Below, one piece after another: positions 51,740 through 61,865 of a stretch of 64,000 bases of DNA. Every line of letters starts with the position of its first letter. Position 1 is the first letter of the stretch. The notes under the pieces are model-generated. The model was not told the DNA's origin, did not search any database, and saw nothing but the letters and a program-made list of their open reading frames with translations. This DNA comes from Prorocentrum cordatum (Eukaryota; Sar; Dinophyceae; Prorocentrales; Prorocentraceae): the NCBI GenBank assembly GCA_963575745.1, contig CAUYUJ010017994.1, positions 137,114-201,113 of the forward strand. The letters run 5' to 3'. The position numbers and the translations under genes were made by a program.

Positions 51740-54700
51740 ATACGACATGCGCCCGATGACGTCGTTGTTGCGCGCTTGGCGTTCACGGCGGACCCAGCGG
51801 ACGCGTTTGCTGTCCCATCGGAAATGCAATGGAATTTCCGGGTACTTCAGGGACAAGATAAGGGATCGGTCTGGGCTCTCTGGCGCGGACGCCGCCTCTG
51901 CATTGAGGATGAACCACGCTTCGAGTTTCGCGTGCCGAGTCAAAGCGGCGTGCGCTGCGGAGGTCTGCTGTCCGGATTCGAATTGCACGACCTGCTCCAG
52001 AGGCATGTGTACTGGAAGTCTCTGGACCTGGTGGCCCCCATGCATTGGAAAACCCATGAGGCGCCGCGCGGCCTCCGGGGCCCCGACGTATCTACAATCG
52101 AGAAACTCTTGTACTTCATCGCGGACGTGCTCGAGACAAGCCCTGTCCGGCCCCTTGCACGTGTACTTGTACAAGTACTTGATAGGGCGGAGGGAGGTGC
52201 ACACTTCTACGTTGATGTGGCAATCGAATAGCTCCAGCAAGTACGGATTGTACGGCACCACGCTACGTGTGTCCAGGACTCCGTTTTTAACAGTGAGGGG
52301 AAGGGTGGATTCTCGGCGGCGGTACTCGGGGTACCCGTCTACATTGATGTTCGCCTCGGATCGGAAGGGCTTCGGGCGCCGTTTGGTGCAGAGGCCGTCC
52401 TTCATACACGAACGCAGCGGGTTGAGGGCACCGCGCGGCCCGTGGATCATGCGACGTTCTACTAATTCGTAAAGGCCCGGTTGTGTCGACGGGTCAGGGA
52501 TTTCGGCGGACACCAGGTGATTCACGTCAGTTGCCGTCTTTGGCTTATCGTTCTCGGCCAGGATCAGAAGGAGATGAACGCGCGGGAGGCCGCGCTTTTG
52601 GAACTCCACTACGTACGTGTACGCCACCGCTTTTCCGAGAACGTGCGTGCGCGTGAGTTCGCGGAGTAAGCGTTTGAGCTTGCAGTGAAAGACCCGGGCC
52701 ACGATGTCTGGCCTGTTCGCCGCCGTCTCACCAGGGCGTAAGTTGGCGTGTATCTCGGGCCAGTTTGGATTGGCAGTCAGTGTAATGAACAGGTCTGGGC
52801 GTCCTTTTGCGGCCACCAGAGCCATCGCGTCTAAGTACAACTGGTGTAACGCGCGCGGTGACCCGCCGAAGGACGCAGGGAGCACGACTGGCGCACCGAC
52901 CGCGGCGCGAGGCATGGAGTTGGGATGCACTGAAGGGGGAGGCGGCGGCGGGGGGGCCGCGGGCTCCTGTGCGGCGTCTGTGGCGCGCAGGTGGTCCAGG
53001 AGGCCGCGGAGGGTTTCGACGCGCAGTTTGTCCTGATTCTTGATGACCCATTGCAGACGTTGGCTTTCCACTTTGGCGTAAGCGTCCACTACGTACTGTT
53101 GGAACAGTCGACCGGCGCAGTGCGGGAGTTCCACGGTGGGGGAATCCGCAGGCTCGCGCTGCATGATGCGGTAGGCGTAGAACTCCCGGAGGTGAAGCTT
53201 GCGCGTTGTCTTTGCGCCCACGGCGTCCGCGTGCAATGCGGTGGAGTAACCGACAGTGCCAGCGACGTGGATGAGAGGGTACGTAAGCGGGTCCACGTGC
53301 TCGGACAAGAAAGACAACTCGTGGGTTGCGTCGGAGCCGTCTGCGCGACGTGTAAACACAGAGACGTAGTGGGGGGGCAGGGGCCCCTCGCCACAACGGC
53401 GCAGGCCACCTCGGCCGCGGACGGGGCGCCGTATTGTCGCGGGTCCTTTTCCACACCCCCCGCGAAACGGAGCACGTGTTCGGGGGCAGATGCGCCATTG
53501 GCGGCCCTAGATGCTTCGACGACGTCGTGCATGTGTCGGAAGTGCGACGGGCACGGGTTGGCGGAAGTGTGCACGAGCATTCTGAGCAGGAGGTTGAGGA
53601 CGTCTCGTTGCAGGTCGGGGAACGCCTCGGCTCGGGCTGTCGTCGCTTCTGCGGGGTCGTAAAGGTAGAGTTGGGAGTACTTCGGACTGCGACTCGCTAC
53701 TGGGCACAGCGTGCCAACGGACCTGAAGGCACTGCCGTGGAGTACGAACACCGGCGGACCTCTGCCAGAGGAGACCTCCGCGGGGGCCCCCCGTGCGGCG
53801 ACAGTGCTCTCGCTGTTGAAGGATGCGAATCCAAGGGCGCAGTTGCACGACCGAATGTGCTGCATGAAGTGGTCGCGGGAAGGACCCGGACGAAGGAGCT
53901 GAGCCATTTCGGCCGGAGCGGGAGGCAGTAGGGGGATGCCAGCCAGGGCTCCATACCTGCAGCACGCGCCGAAGTCCTTTCTGCGTGCTGCCGGGCAACG
54001 CGCGCGTTCGGCGAAGAAGTGCAGAGCCCCGCACGTTGCGCAGGCTCCTTGAAAGTGGCCGGTCGGAGAGAGCGACGCTTTCGGAACGCGGTTGCTGCAC
54101 CATTCGTCTGTCGACCACCAGCCGGCGCGGTGGCCGGTGCGTGCGCCGAGAGAAGTCCCAGGCACGGGTTCTGCGAACCAGTGCCGATGCGCTGCGCAGG
54201 CGGGCGGACAGCTGGACGAGTTCGGAAGCGCTACGCGGGTGGACTTGAGGCGACGCCACGGCGCGGAACATTTCGGCGAGTCACGTGCTCGGAGGTACAC
54301 GCGGGCGGCTGCCGCCACCTGCTTGCGGAGCGCTTGCAACGGATCGCTACGTGTTCGGGCGCGTGGGACACCAGAAGACCCCGACGTCGGAGGATGGGGC
54401 CCGGCGGCGGCGGCGGCTACCGCGGCATGTCGGACGTGGTCGGGGCAGTATCCAGTGGCGCACATTGCTTTCGTCAACTTTCTATCGCACAGTGGGAAGG
54501 AACATGCGGGTTTAAAGCAACGTTCGCACATGCCGTTGTTGCGCGGCACTGCGCGTCGCACGCCATGGCGGGCGGGGGCGCGGCAGCCGGCCTTTCTGGG
54601 CCCCTGGCAAGGGGGCCCCGCGAGGCAACAGTGCCTACATTCCACCGCGGTGCCGAGAGGGCCCACGCGAAAAGCGCACCCAATGGCACGATTGTTACAT
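51740..54700 (-). pseudogene. Helitron Rep (HUH/Y2 nuclease) part
   Basis: Would nick and join single strands in rolling-circle transposition. The N-terminal part (54666-53370) has 'HFQGACATCGALHFFAER' and 'PKYSQLYLYDPAEATTAR'. A frameshift near 53370 leads to the main frame (53359-51626): 'THELSFLSEHVDPLTYPLIH', 'LFITLTANPNWPEIHANLRP', then 'EFQKRGLPRVHLLLIL'. The HUH motif, normally PHAH, reads P-R-V-H with Arg260 (nt 52580-52582) in place of the first His. The two-tyrosine motif 'IKYLYKYTCKGPDRA' is intact with Tyr395 and Tyr399 (nt 52163-52177). A Pro-rich insert is at 134-146. Confidence 0.88.
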
Positions 54701-56050
54701 GGCTTCCCTTTCCGAATGCACGCGATGCAGAGGCCGTCGGACGACTTCCGTTGAGCTACACCGTTGCACCCAGACGAGCTACAAGGGCGTTCGGCTTGCT
54801 CGCAGGGTCGTTTGGAGAGGGATGGCAGTGGTTGTGGCGTGGACAGCCCACGCGTTCGACACAGGCCTGCTGAACCTACGCGTCGCGCATGGGAAACAGG
54901 ACGAAGTGCAAAGACAACGCAAAGTGTCCTCTGGCGACTCGACTACGTTCGTACACGCGGGCGTGCGGCAGAAGTGGAGCAGGGCGGGCGGTTGGCAGAC
55001 GAGGCAATGCTGTCCGTGTTGTCGAGGGGCGCGGAAGTTCCAGGTGGCCGTAGCGCAGGGAAAGACCCCGACGATGCACATGGGGCATTGCGCGCCCGTT
55101 CGAGATGTGTTTTCTTGCACCGCTGGCGCCCCGCACTTCGGAGTGCTACATCGCGAGGGCGTAGATGCAAGCGCCGTCGAAGACTGGGCTGGGGCGGCTA
55201 GAGAAGGGCTGGCGGCTGGGCTGGCTCCGCCACAGTGAGCGCACAGATCTTGAGTTCTGGGCGCTCCTCGGCGCGAGAAGCACACTGTGCACGGTCGACG
55301 TCCGGCTTGGCATGGGGCGCAAGTGCTGCGGGCTGCATCGCTCCGTTTCTCCTGGCAGCCAGGCGATGCGCAGGCGAATTGCCGACCAGGGTTGTAGGGG
55401 CAATCATGGTTGTTGTGATGGTTAACGCATTGCGGAAGCCGGCCTGATGCATTTTTGACCTTTTACCGGACGTGGGAAGGACGCCCCAGCACCGCGAAGC
55501 GACAGGGCAGGGAGCCTTCAGAGCACGGAAAACACGGGCCAGATGATTTGTTGGTTGCCAGAAGGCGGCAGCCGACGCGGGCGTTCCTACACAAATTCCA
55601 CTCGCGCGCGGTATTGCGGCATGGGTCGGAATCGCGCGTTGCGCAGAAACTTGGCGTGACATGTGTTTTTGGCCGTCGGAAGGGTGGAGCTACAGGGGCC
55701 TCGCACTGGGGGTGGGCACACCGTGCATCTGCCGAAAGGCGCCGCTTGCAAAATCTTCGACGTTCTCGTTTGTTGGTGCCTTCGACTGGGATCTGAGCTT
55801 GGAGTCCACTGCAAATTGGATAGTTATGACACGTGCGTCGCGGCCGCTCAGTAACAGCTGGAGCCATGACCACGAATGCGGAGGTGCAGGGAGCGGCGGC
55901 TCGACCCGCGATATGGATGGCAGCCTGCAATGCCGTAAAAGTAAGCAGGAGAATACTGACTGGCGACTGCGGAGGCAGCAGCATCATGTCTTCAGCCGAT
56001 ATGGGGTACGGGGCCGGTGGAGCAGGACGCGGAAGTGCAACTCGGAGACC
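54700..56050 (-). pseudogene. Helitron N-terminal Cys-rich array
   Basis: Minus-strand frames upstream of Rep contain many zinc-finger-like spacings spread over shifting frames. Examples are 'TCHNYPICSGLQ', 'RCAHPQCEAPV', 'DPCRNTAREWNLCRN', 'FACASPGCQEKRSDAARSTC', 'LCAHCGG', 'RCSTPKCGAPAVQENT', 'QCPMCIVGVFPC' and 'CRTPACTNVVESPEDTLRC'. The recurring pattern C-x3-5-C then about 14 residues then C-x2-C suggests tandem zinc modules. Cys/His fingers at Helitron N-termini are known; this array seems unusually long. Confidence 0.6.
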
Positions 56051-56214
56051 TTGTTGGAAGCTCCGGGAACAACCTCGGCGCTGACCTGGGCCCCGTCATG
56101 GCTCCATGGATGGTCCAATGGTTGCGCACGGAAACGGAAAGAGCGCTGAAGGAACTTGCCCGAGACGGCTCATGGCACCCTTCGCTCTTGGGAGCGTAAA
56201 TGTTAAGGGCTGGT

Positions 56215-56450
56215 TACGTCACTGCTCCCCGTCCTCCTCTCCTCCTCGTCCTCCTCCTCCTCATCATCATCAGCCTCCTCCATGTCCTCCCCGCTCTCTT
56301 CAATCTGCCGCTCCTTCTCTTCCTACACCTCGTTCTCGTCCTTCCTCACCTCTAGTCACTCCCCAGTCCTCCTCATCCTTCGCTCCCCTTCCATCCTTGT
56401 CATCAGCATCCCTCGCCACCATTACTTACGCCTCCTCCTCATCATAATGT
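56215..56450. repeat. TCC/ATC-rich low complexity
   Basis: Short TCC and ATC runs mixed with C/T-rich sequence; Ser/Pro/Leu-rich frames are artefacts. Confidence 0.75.
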
Positions 56451-56459
56451 ATGGTGTGG

Positions 56460-57880
56460 CTCTCGCGTGGCCATCATTGGGCTGTCTTGGGGCCTCGCGT
56501 GACCCTCTCGGGGTCAGTTTTTGGAGGCATACTGGAAGTCTCTGGGGCGTATTGGGAGGAGTTGTTGGGCCTCTTGGGAGCCTCCGGGGAGCCTTTTGGG
56601 GGGCGCTTGGGTGGCCTCGGGGGGCTTCTTGCGGCCTCGTGGGGCCCTCTTGGGGTCCGCTGGGCTCGCTTAGGCAATCTTGAGGCCATGTCGGGGCCCT
56701 CCTGGGGCCGTCTTGGGCGACTCCTGCGCCGTCCTGGGGCGCTCTTGGGCCGTTTTGGGACGCCTTTGGGGGCGTCTTGGGCCGTCTGGGGCCCGGCTTA
56801 AGGGTTTCTTGGGCCGTCCTGGGGCTCTCTTGGGGGCCTCTTGGGCCGTCTTGGAGCGTCGGAAAGCAACGAAAACAAGAACGCGAAAAACATCGAAATA
56901 ACCAATGACAAATCAGCGTTTGTGGCCTCTTGGGGTTCTCTTGGGAGGCCTCTTGGAGGCCGCTTGGGGCGCGTTGGTGGCCTGTGGGCTCGTCTGGAGG
57001 CCATGCTGGCGCGTGTTGGAGGCTCGCTGGCCTTTTAGGCAGTCGTCAGGCCATGTCGGGGCCCTCCTGGGGCTGTCTTGAGCGGCTCCTGGGTTGTCTT
57101 GGGGCTCACTTGGGCCATCTTGGGACGCCTTTGGGGACCTCTTGGGCTGTCTTGGGGCCGGCTCAGGGGCCTCTTGGGCCGTCCTGGGGCTGTCTTGGGT
57201 GCCTCTTGGGCCGTCTGGGAGCGTCGGAAAACAGAAAAAGCGAGAAGGCAAAAAAAATCGAAAAAACCAATGAAAATCAACGTTTGTGGCCTCTTGGGGC
57301 TCCTTGGGAGGCCTCTTGGAGGCCGCTTGGGGCGTGTTGGTGGCTTCTGGCCTCGTCTGGAGGCCATGCTGGCGCGTGTTGGAGGTCCGCTGGGCTCGCT
57401 TAGGCAGTCTTCAGGCCATGGCGGGGCCCTCCTGGAGCTGTCTTGGGCGGCTCCTGGGCCGTCCTGGGAACCTTTTGGGCCATCTCGGGACGCCTTTGGG
57501 GGCTTCTTGGGCCGTCTTGGGGCCGGCTTAGGGGCCTCTTGGGCCGTCCTGGGGCTCTCTTGGGGGCCTCTTGGGCCGTCTTGGAGCGTCGGAAAGCAGG
57601 AAAAGCGAGAAGACAAAAAAACATAGAAAAAACAACGTTGTTTGCCTCTTGGGGCTCTCTTGGGAGGCGTCTTGGAGGCCGCTTGGGGCGTGTTGGTGGC
57701 CGCTGGGCTCGTCTGGAAGCCATGCTGGCGCGTGTTGGAGCGCTCGCGGGCTGTCTTGGCTGGGCTGGAGCCCGCCCTGGCGGCCTCTGGAGCCGAACGG
57801 GAACCGTTCCGAGCGGCCCCGGGGGCCCTGCACCCCCGTGCGCCCCCGAGGTCCTTGGGCTCGGCCAGGGGACCTCGCCC
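56460..57880. repeat. Helically phased TTGG satellite, block 3
   Basis: CTTGG/CCTGG cores at 57067, 57077, 57088, 57098, 57109, 57119, 57130, 57141, 57151, 57162, 57173, 57184, 57194 and 57205 give a mean step of about 10.6 bp. AT-richer islands recur near 56865-56925, 57220-57285 and 57590-57640, about 360 bp apart. The tail 'gcacccccgtgcgcccccga' and GGTCC near 57830-57860 match the ends of the other blocks. Confidence 0.8.
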
Positions 57881-57884
57881 CCCG

Positions 57885-57886
57885 GG

Positions 57887-57934
<48 letters not shown>

Positions 57935-57955
57935 ATTATATATATATATATATGC
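57885..57955. repeat. TA dinucleotide run
   Basis: Begins GGGATATATACATATATA exactly as at 24667, directly after the phased satellite. Confidence 0.92.
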
Positions 57956-58044
57956 GCGCCCCCCCCTCTGAGATCTACCTTGAAGCCCTTTTCAAAGCAA
58001 AGAAGTACGAGGACACCATCGCTGTCCAAGTTTGCAGTAACAAT

Positions 58045-59118
58045 TTACCTCCGCCAAAAGTTGGCACAGAACGTGGATCCCATCTCGGCCCAAAGGTCTC
58101 TGCCCCTGTGCCAGTAAAGCCACTGGGCGCTGCGAATTGCAGTGGCGGCCGTCTCAGAATTGGGCACCATTGTCTGGCCTCCCAAGGTTGAGCGGATGTA
58201 TTTCCAAGCGCTGTCGATAACCTGGGAGCCGGCCTTGGTGCGCAACTTCCTACCACATGGAAGCTTATGAGTTGCCAAGCGCGCGTAGCACGGCTTCATC
58301 CACACCCACTTGCCATTCTTGTTCACTCTCTTTTTGCAGTGCCGCACTGAATCGTGCAACACTCCCTCAACTCGCATGGCGTAGCTCTTAGCGCGGTCCG
58401 TATGCAAAATAATGCGCCTACCTTTCAAGTAGCGGTTTGCCAGAGGCGCCCAATCGACCTTCCTGATTGCGCCTGGCCCGGGAGCCCTCTTCACCGTGGG
58501 AGCCGCGGTAGTCTTCGCCAGCACCAGCGACTCGGGCCGGCCTCGCTCCACGATGCCCGCCCATTGCTCCCATTCCACGCTCTCGGGGTCGTCCGCCTTG
58601 GCTGCCCTTCCAAAGACTGCTTCATCTGCTTCAGCGTCCCTCCAATCGCGGTCGTTGCCAACCCCGAAAACGATCGTCTTCTCTCGCTTCTTGACAAACT
58701 TCTCGCGCTGCTTCTTCACGGCAATCGAGATCCTTTCGATCGCCTTGTGGTTTGCGGAAGAGATCAATCTGCGAATCGTGGGATTGCTTCCTCCTGCTAG
58801 AATGCTGAACAAGATGGCCACCTGCTTCTTGAAAGGCGAATGCGTGGCCCCCCACCCAGTAGAGAAGACGGGGTGATGAGCATGTGGAACAGTGAACTTC
58901 TGACAGCCCTTGCGGTTGCACCTGTGCCGAAGGCCGCGGCCTTTCACCTTGCGAAGACAGCCGAGTCTACCTCTAGGTGCAGTGGGAATCAACGGCCACG
59001 CCCGCCAACCTCGCGACCCCTCATCCCCAAGCACCCTCCCCCCGTCTGCAGCGAGCGTGTTTGCGTTGATTCCCAGCCGCCAAACCTTTGCATCACTGCA
59101 ATGCTGAAGTCGACGCAC
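58045..59118 (-). CDS. Merlin/IS1595 (ISXO2-like) DDE transposase
   Basis: A 357-residue open frame. A zinc-ribbon-like N-terminus has C54, C67 and C72 ('CLRKVKGRGLRHRC', 'GCQKF'). The catalytic core has 'DAEADEAVFGRAA' (Asp165), then 'EQWAGIVERGRPESLVLAK', 'RRIILHTDRAKSYAM' (Asp241), and 'KAGSQVIDSAWKYIRSTL' (Asp302 as probable third acidic residue). These match the ISXO2-like transposase fold that in eukaryotes defines Merlin transposons. The true N-terminus is uncertain: coherent pieces in other frames continue upstream to about 59600, so the gene is probably frameshifted at its 5' end. Terminal inverted repeats were not found by eye. A domesticated gene is an alternative. Confidence 0.75.
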   Translation of the reverse strand: MRRLQHCSDAKVWRLGINANTLAADGGRVLGDEGSRGWRAWPLIPTAPRGRLGCLRKVKGRGLRHRCNRKGCQKFTVPHAHHPVFSTGWGATHSPFKKQVAILFSILAGGSNPTIRRLISSANHKAIERISIAVKKQREKFVKKREKTIVFGVGNDRDWRDAEADEAVFGRAAKADDPESVEWEQWAGIVERGRPESLVLAKTTAAPTVKRAPGPGAIRKVDWAPLANRYLKGRRIILHTDRAKSYAMRVEGVLHDSVRHCKKRVNKNGKWVWMKPCYARLATHKLPCGRKLRTKAGSQVIDSAWKYIRSTLGGQTMVPNSETAATAIRSAQWLYWHRGRDLWAEMGSTFCANFWRR

Positions 59119-59600
59119 GTGGCCTCCACCTCAACGTCGAAGGAAGGGCGAACAATGATGTCCTCAAGGTCGGGGTCAGCTGGGTGCCACAGGGGGCCCG
59201 CGAAGCCTGGCGCGTGGAACTGGCCCAAACCCTTGCGAAACGTCTTGAAGATGGGCCAGCCGCCGATGCAACAGTAGATGCGGTCCTTATGTTTTTTCTC
59301 CGAACGGCTGTTGAAATGCACGCCGTCTTCTTGCTGCCGCCGCAGAAAAGATCAGCCGACCAGCGCAGTCTTCGCCGGATGTCTGTTTTTTCCGAAGCAC
59401 GAAGAAGACTTAAAGTACCGCGCATCAGGTTTGCAACAAACCTTTGGCGCCATTGTTTTCCATTTCAGAATGCGTCTCGCCGTCCTGGCCAGCAGCCACG
59501 CGGTTGCTCTGTCGGGCGCTGAGCTTGCGCCACGCCGTGTCAGGCGGCAAGGCAGCGCCAGGGCCGACGTCAGTGACGAACGCCCACTCGAACGCCATTG
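59119..59600 (-). pseudogene. Upstream frameshifted part of the Merlin-like gene
   Basis: Minus-strand pieces in different frames look coding: 'MAFEWAFVTDVGPGAALPPD' from about 59600, then 'RTLSLLRASEKTDIRRRLRW' and 'FCGGSKKTACISTAVRRKN', then 'DPDLEDIIVRPSFDVEVEAT'. They could be the original N-terminal domain, broken by several indels. No family recognised for this part. Confidence 0.4.
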
Positions 59601-59719
59601 TGGTTCGCAAGAGCAGGGATATGAAAGGGCGCAAATTGCCACAATGAAAACCCGATCGAACGGGGTGCTTGAGCCGATAAACGACGTGCGAAACAGTGGT
59701 AATGAATATCGATGTTATT

Positions 59720-60525
59720 GACATCCGCTGTGCTTCATCAATCACACGGGACCACTCCCTCCCGCCACCCCGACCTCCAAAACGGGGGCATCCAAAACAG
59801 GATGCCCCGCGTTTGTACGGGCGCGCGGCCAGAATTCGCACTTTGCGTTTCTGCTCTTAGTCGTTCCGAATTGCTCTGTGCATTTCTGCGCTTGGTCGCT
59901 CTTTGTGTTTTCTGTTGTCAGTCGTGCTTTGTTTGCTGTTGCGAGTGGTACTTGTTCCTCCGTGTAGGTTCCCCGCTTGTTGGTTGCCTGCGTGGCGTCA
60001 TTGCTGGCGTGGTATCGCTGTGCACCGTGTCTATCTACGTGCACGGATTTGCTTGGTTGGCTGCTCGCCAGCTCGCTAGTGGTAGTAATATCACTAGTCG
60101 TAGCAGCACTTCGTAATGCTTGTGTTGGGGAAGCGGGTGCTCATGGGGGTGATGCACATATAACGCAGCATCTGCTCCCGTAGCTCCAAGCAGCGCCCTT
60201 GTGATGCTACGTATCTTAACCGTAGCACTGCGTAGTGCTACGTAGCACGTTGTAGTGCTACGGCGGTGTGAAAAACACCGTTTTTGAAAATTTGCGAGCG
60301 TTTCCCCCTTCACAGAAGAAAATTTCCCTAGTGGTTTGAGGCCTACACATTTGCAATAGAAATGCATTTCGGCGTTACAGCTTCCACTAACAATGCTAAC
60401 AACTCAACGCATCCGCGGCGATCTCCATTGAATACCCCCACGCACCCAAGCAACACACAACACTACATCCTTATAAGGAGAGTTTTTGATTTTCGATTGC
60501 CTCGCCGATCTTGCGGCAACTCGCC
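59720..60525. other. Spacer with inverted-repeat cluster
   Basis: No gene recognised. 60200-60290 has repeated GTAGCACT/AGTGCTAC words: GTAGCACTGCGTAGTGCTAC is a 20-base hairpin, GTAGTGCTACG follows twice, then CGGTGTGAAAAACACCG. Confidence 0.5.
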
Positions 60526-60685
60526 TGTAACTCTCTGGTAGCTCTTCGGTAGCGTTCCGGTACCCTCCGTAGCCTTTCGGTCGCCCTCCGTAGCCTTCGG
60601 TAGCATTCCGTAGCCCTCCAATAGCCTTCGGTAGCATTTCGGTAGTCTTTCGGTGGCCTTTCGGCCGCCGTGCGGACCCTAAGAG
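60526..60685. repeat. CGGTAGC(N)TT minisatellite
   Basis: About 14 units of 10-12 bp around TTCGGTAGC and CCGTAGCCTT. The words resemble the start of the spliced leader only by chance. Confidence 0.8.
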
Positions 60686-60729
60686 GCTCGCAGGAGGCCT
60701 CAAAAATCTCTCCTTAATATCCTCCGTCC

Positions 60730-60835
60730 CCTCCTCCTGCTACTCCTCATTCTCCTCCGCCTCCTCCTCCTCCTCCTCCTCCTCCTCCTCCTCCTCCTCT
60801 CCCTCCTCCTCCTCCTCCTCCTCCTCTTCTATCCT
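60730..60835. repeat. TCC trinucleotide run
   Basis: TCC/CTC repeats with few interruptions. Confidence 0.92.
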
Positions 60836-61320
60836 GGGTTAGGCACCCAGCGTAGTAGGATCAGGAGAAGCCTCTATCCGAATTCGACTTTAACCCCACC
60901 TCCTAAGCTTGGGCCCCTGTGTATTCCGTCGGCCGAGATCCGAGCTCAGCGGGCTGGGAAGCTGCGAGTCGAGGAGGCGAGTTATGCTCTGGCCTCGGGC
61001 AAGTCTGGATTAGAGATCCCAGAGCCGCTTGACATGTATAGGGTTTCGTGCACGGCTTCACCCCGAGAAAAAAAAAACAACCCACACCATACATAAATGT
61101 GTTCACTGGCTCTCGTTTCTGTTATGCCCAGCCCTCCAGCCCAGGCCTCGAGGCGCGAGGCGCGATTATCTTCGCGCCCCTGGGGGTGACGTCGGAGTCG
61201 GGGTTTCAAAGATGCATTGTATGACAAGCGCGGTAGACAAAGCGGCACTTCAGAATCCGCCACGAGATATGCTCGGAGAAAGCGTGCGAGAACGATTTCC
61301 TGATGTCTCCTCGCTCCTCG
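60836..61320. other. Spacer with CG palindromic repeat (inverted copy)
   Basis: 61135-61185 is the inverted copy of the repeat at 8835-8882: on the minus strand GGGGCGCGAAGATAATCGCG then CCTCGCGCCTCGAGGCCTGG. The plus frame at 60930-61070 is open ('EEASYALASGKSGLEIPEPL') and ends in A10, but no family is recognised. Confidence 0.5.
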
Positions 61321-61329
61321 CTCCTCGTT

Positions 61330-61610
61330 CCTCATACTTCTCATTCCTCCTCCTCCTCATCCTCCTCCTCCTCCTCCTCTTCCTCCTCCTCCCTCATCAT
61401 CAGCAGCATCATCAGCAGAATCATCAGCAGCATAATCGGCAGCATCACCATCGTCACCCTATTCCTCCTCCTCATCATCATCACCATCATCATAATCCGC
61501 ATCGGCATCATCATCATCAGCATCAGCATCCGCATCATCATCCTCATCGTCCTCGGCGTAGTATCGTCATCGTCCTCGGCGTAGCATCGTCATCGTCATC
61601 GTCATTTTTG
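61330..61610. repeat. TCC and ATC/CAT trinucleotide runs
   Basis: TCC repeats, then CATCAT/ATCAGC repeats, then a short CGTCATCGTC repeat. Ser-, His- and Met-rich frames are artefacts. Confidence 0.88.
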
Positions 61611-61865
61611 TCGGGCACCGGAGGGCTCCCGGGAGTGAGAAACAATGCTCCGGAACCCCAAATACCGTGCAACAAAAATCAACGAGACAAAACATACGAA
61701 ACGCGTCAGGAATTCGTGGCTGGAAATGCCCTGGCAGCGCTTCAATGCAAAATCTTCAGATTTTCAAAGGCGGGCCCCGGGACCTAAAAAAACAAAAATT
61801 GGCGTTAGCGGCCCCATATTCACAAGGCACAATGAGTGTATGAATGATAATCAAGACGGTACGAC

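Larger units (their letters stand above)
48240..56050 (-). mobile_element. Helitron (rolling-circle transposon), degenerate
   Basis: Reading on the minus strand: Cys-rich N-terminal region, Helitron Rep, the conserved 'YYLRLLLLHIRG' linker, and a PIF1-type helicase. This order is diagnostic for Helitrons. At least three frame changes and one interruption (50946-51735) are present. The 5' TC and 3' CTRR ends with terminal hairpin were not located. Confidence 0.88.

Noticed and set aside
60270-60290. CGGTGTGAAAAACACCG as a terminator
   Set aside because: A 6-bp hairpin without a transcription unit; intrinsic terminators of this form are bacterial.
60540-60640. CCGTAGCC words as spliced-leader copies
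   Set aside because: They are units of a short CGGTAGC minisatellite and lack the TTTTGGCTCAAG half.
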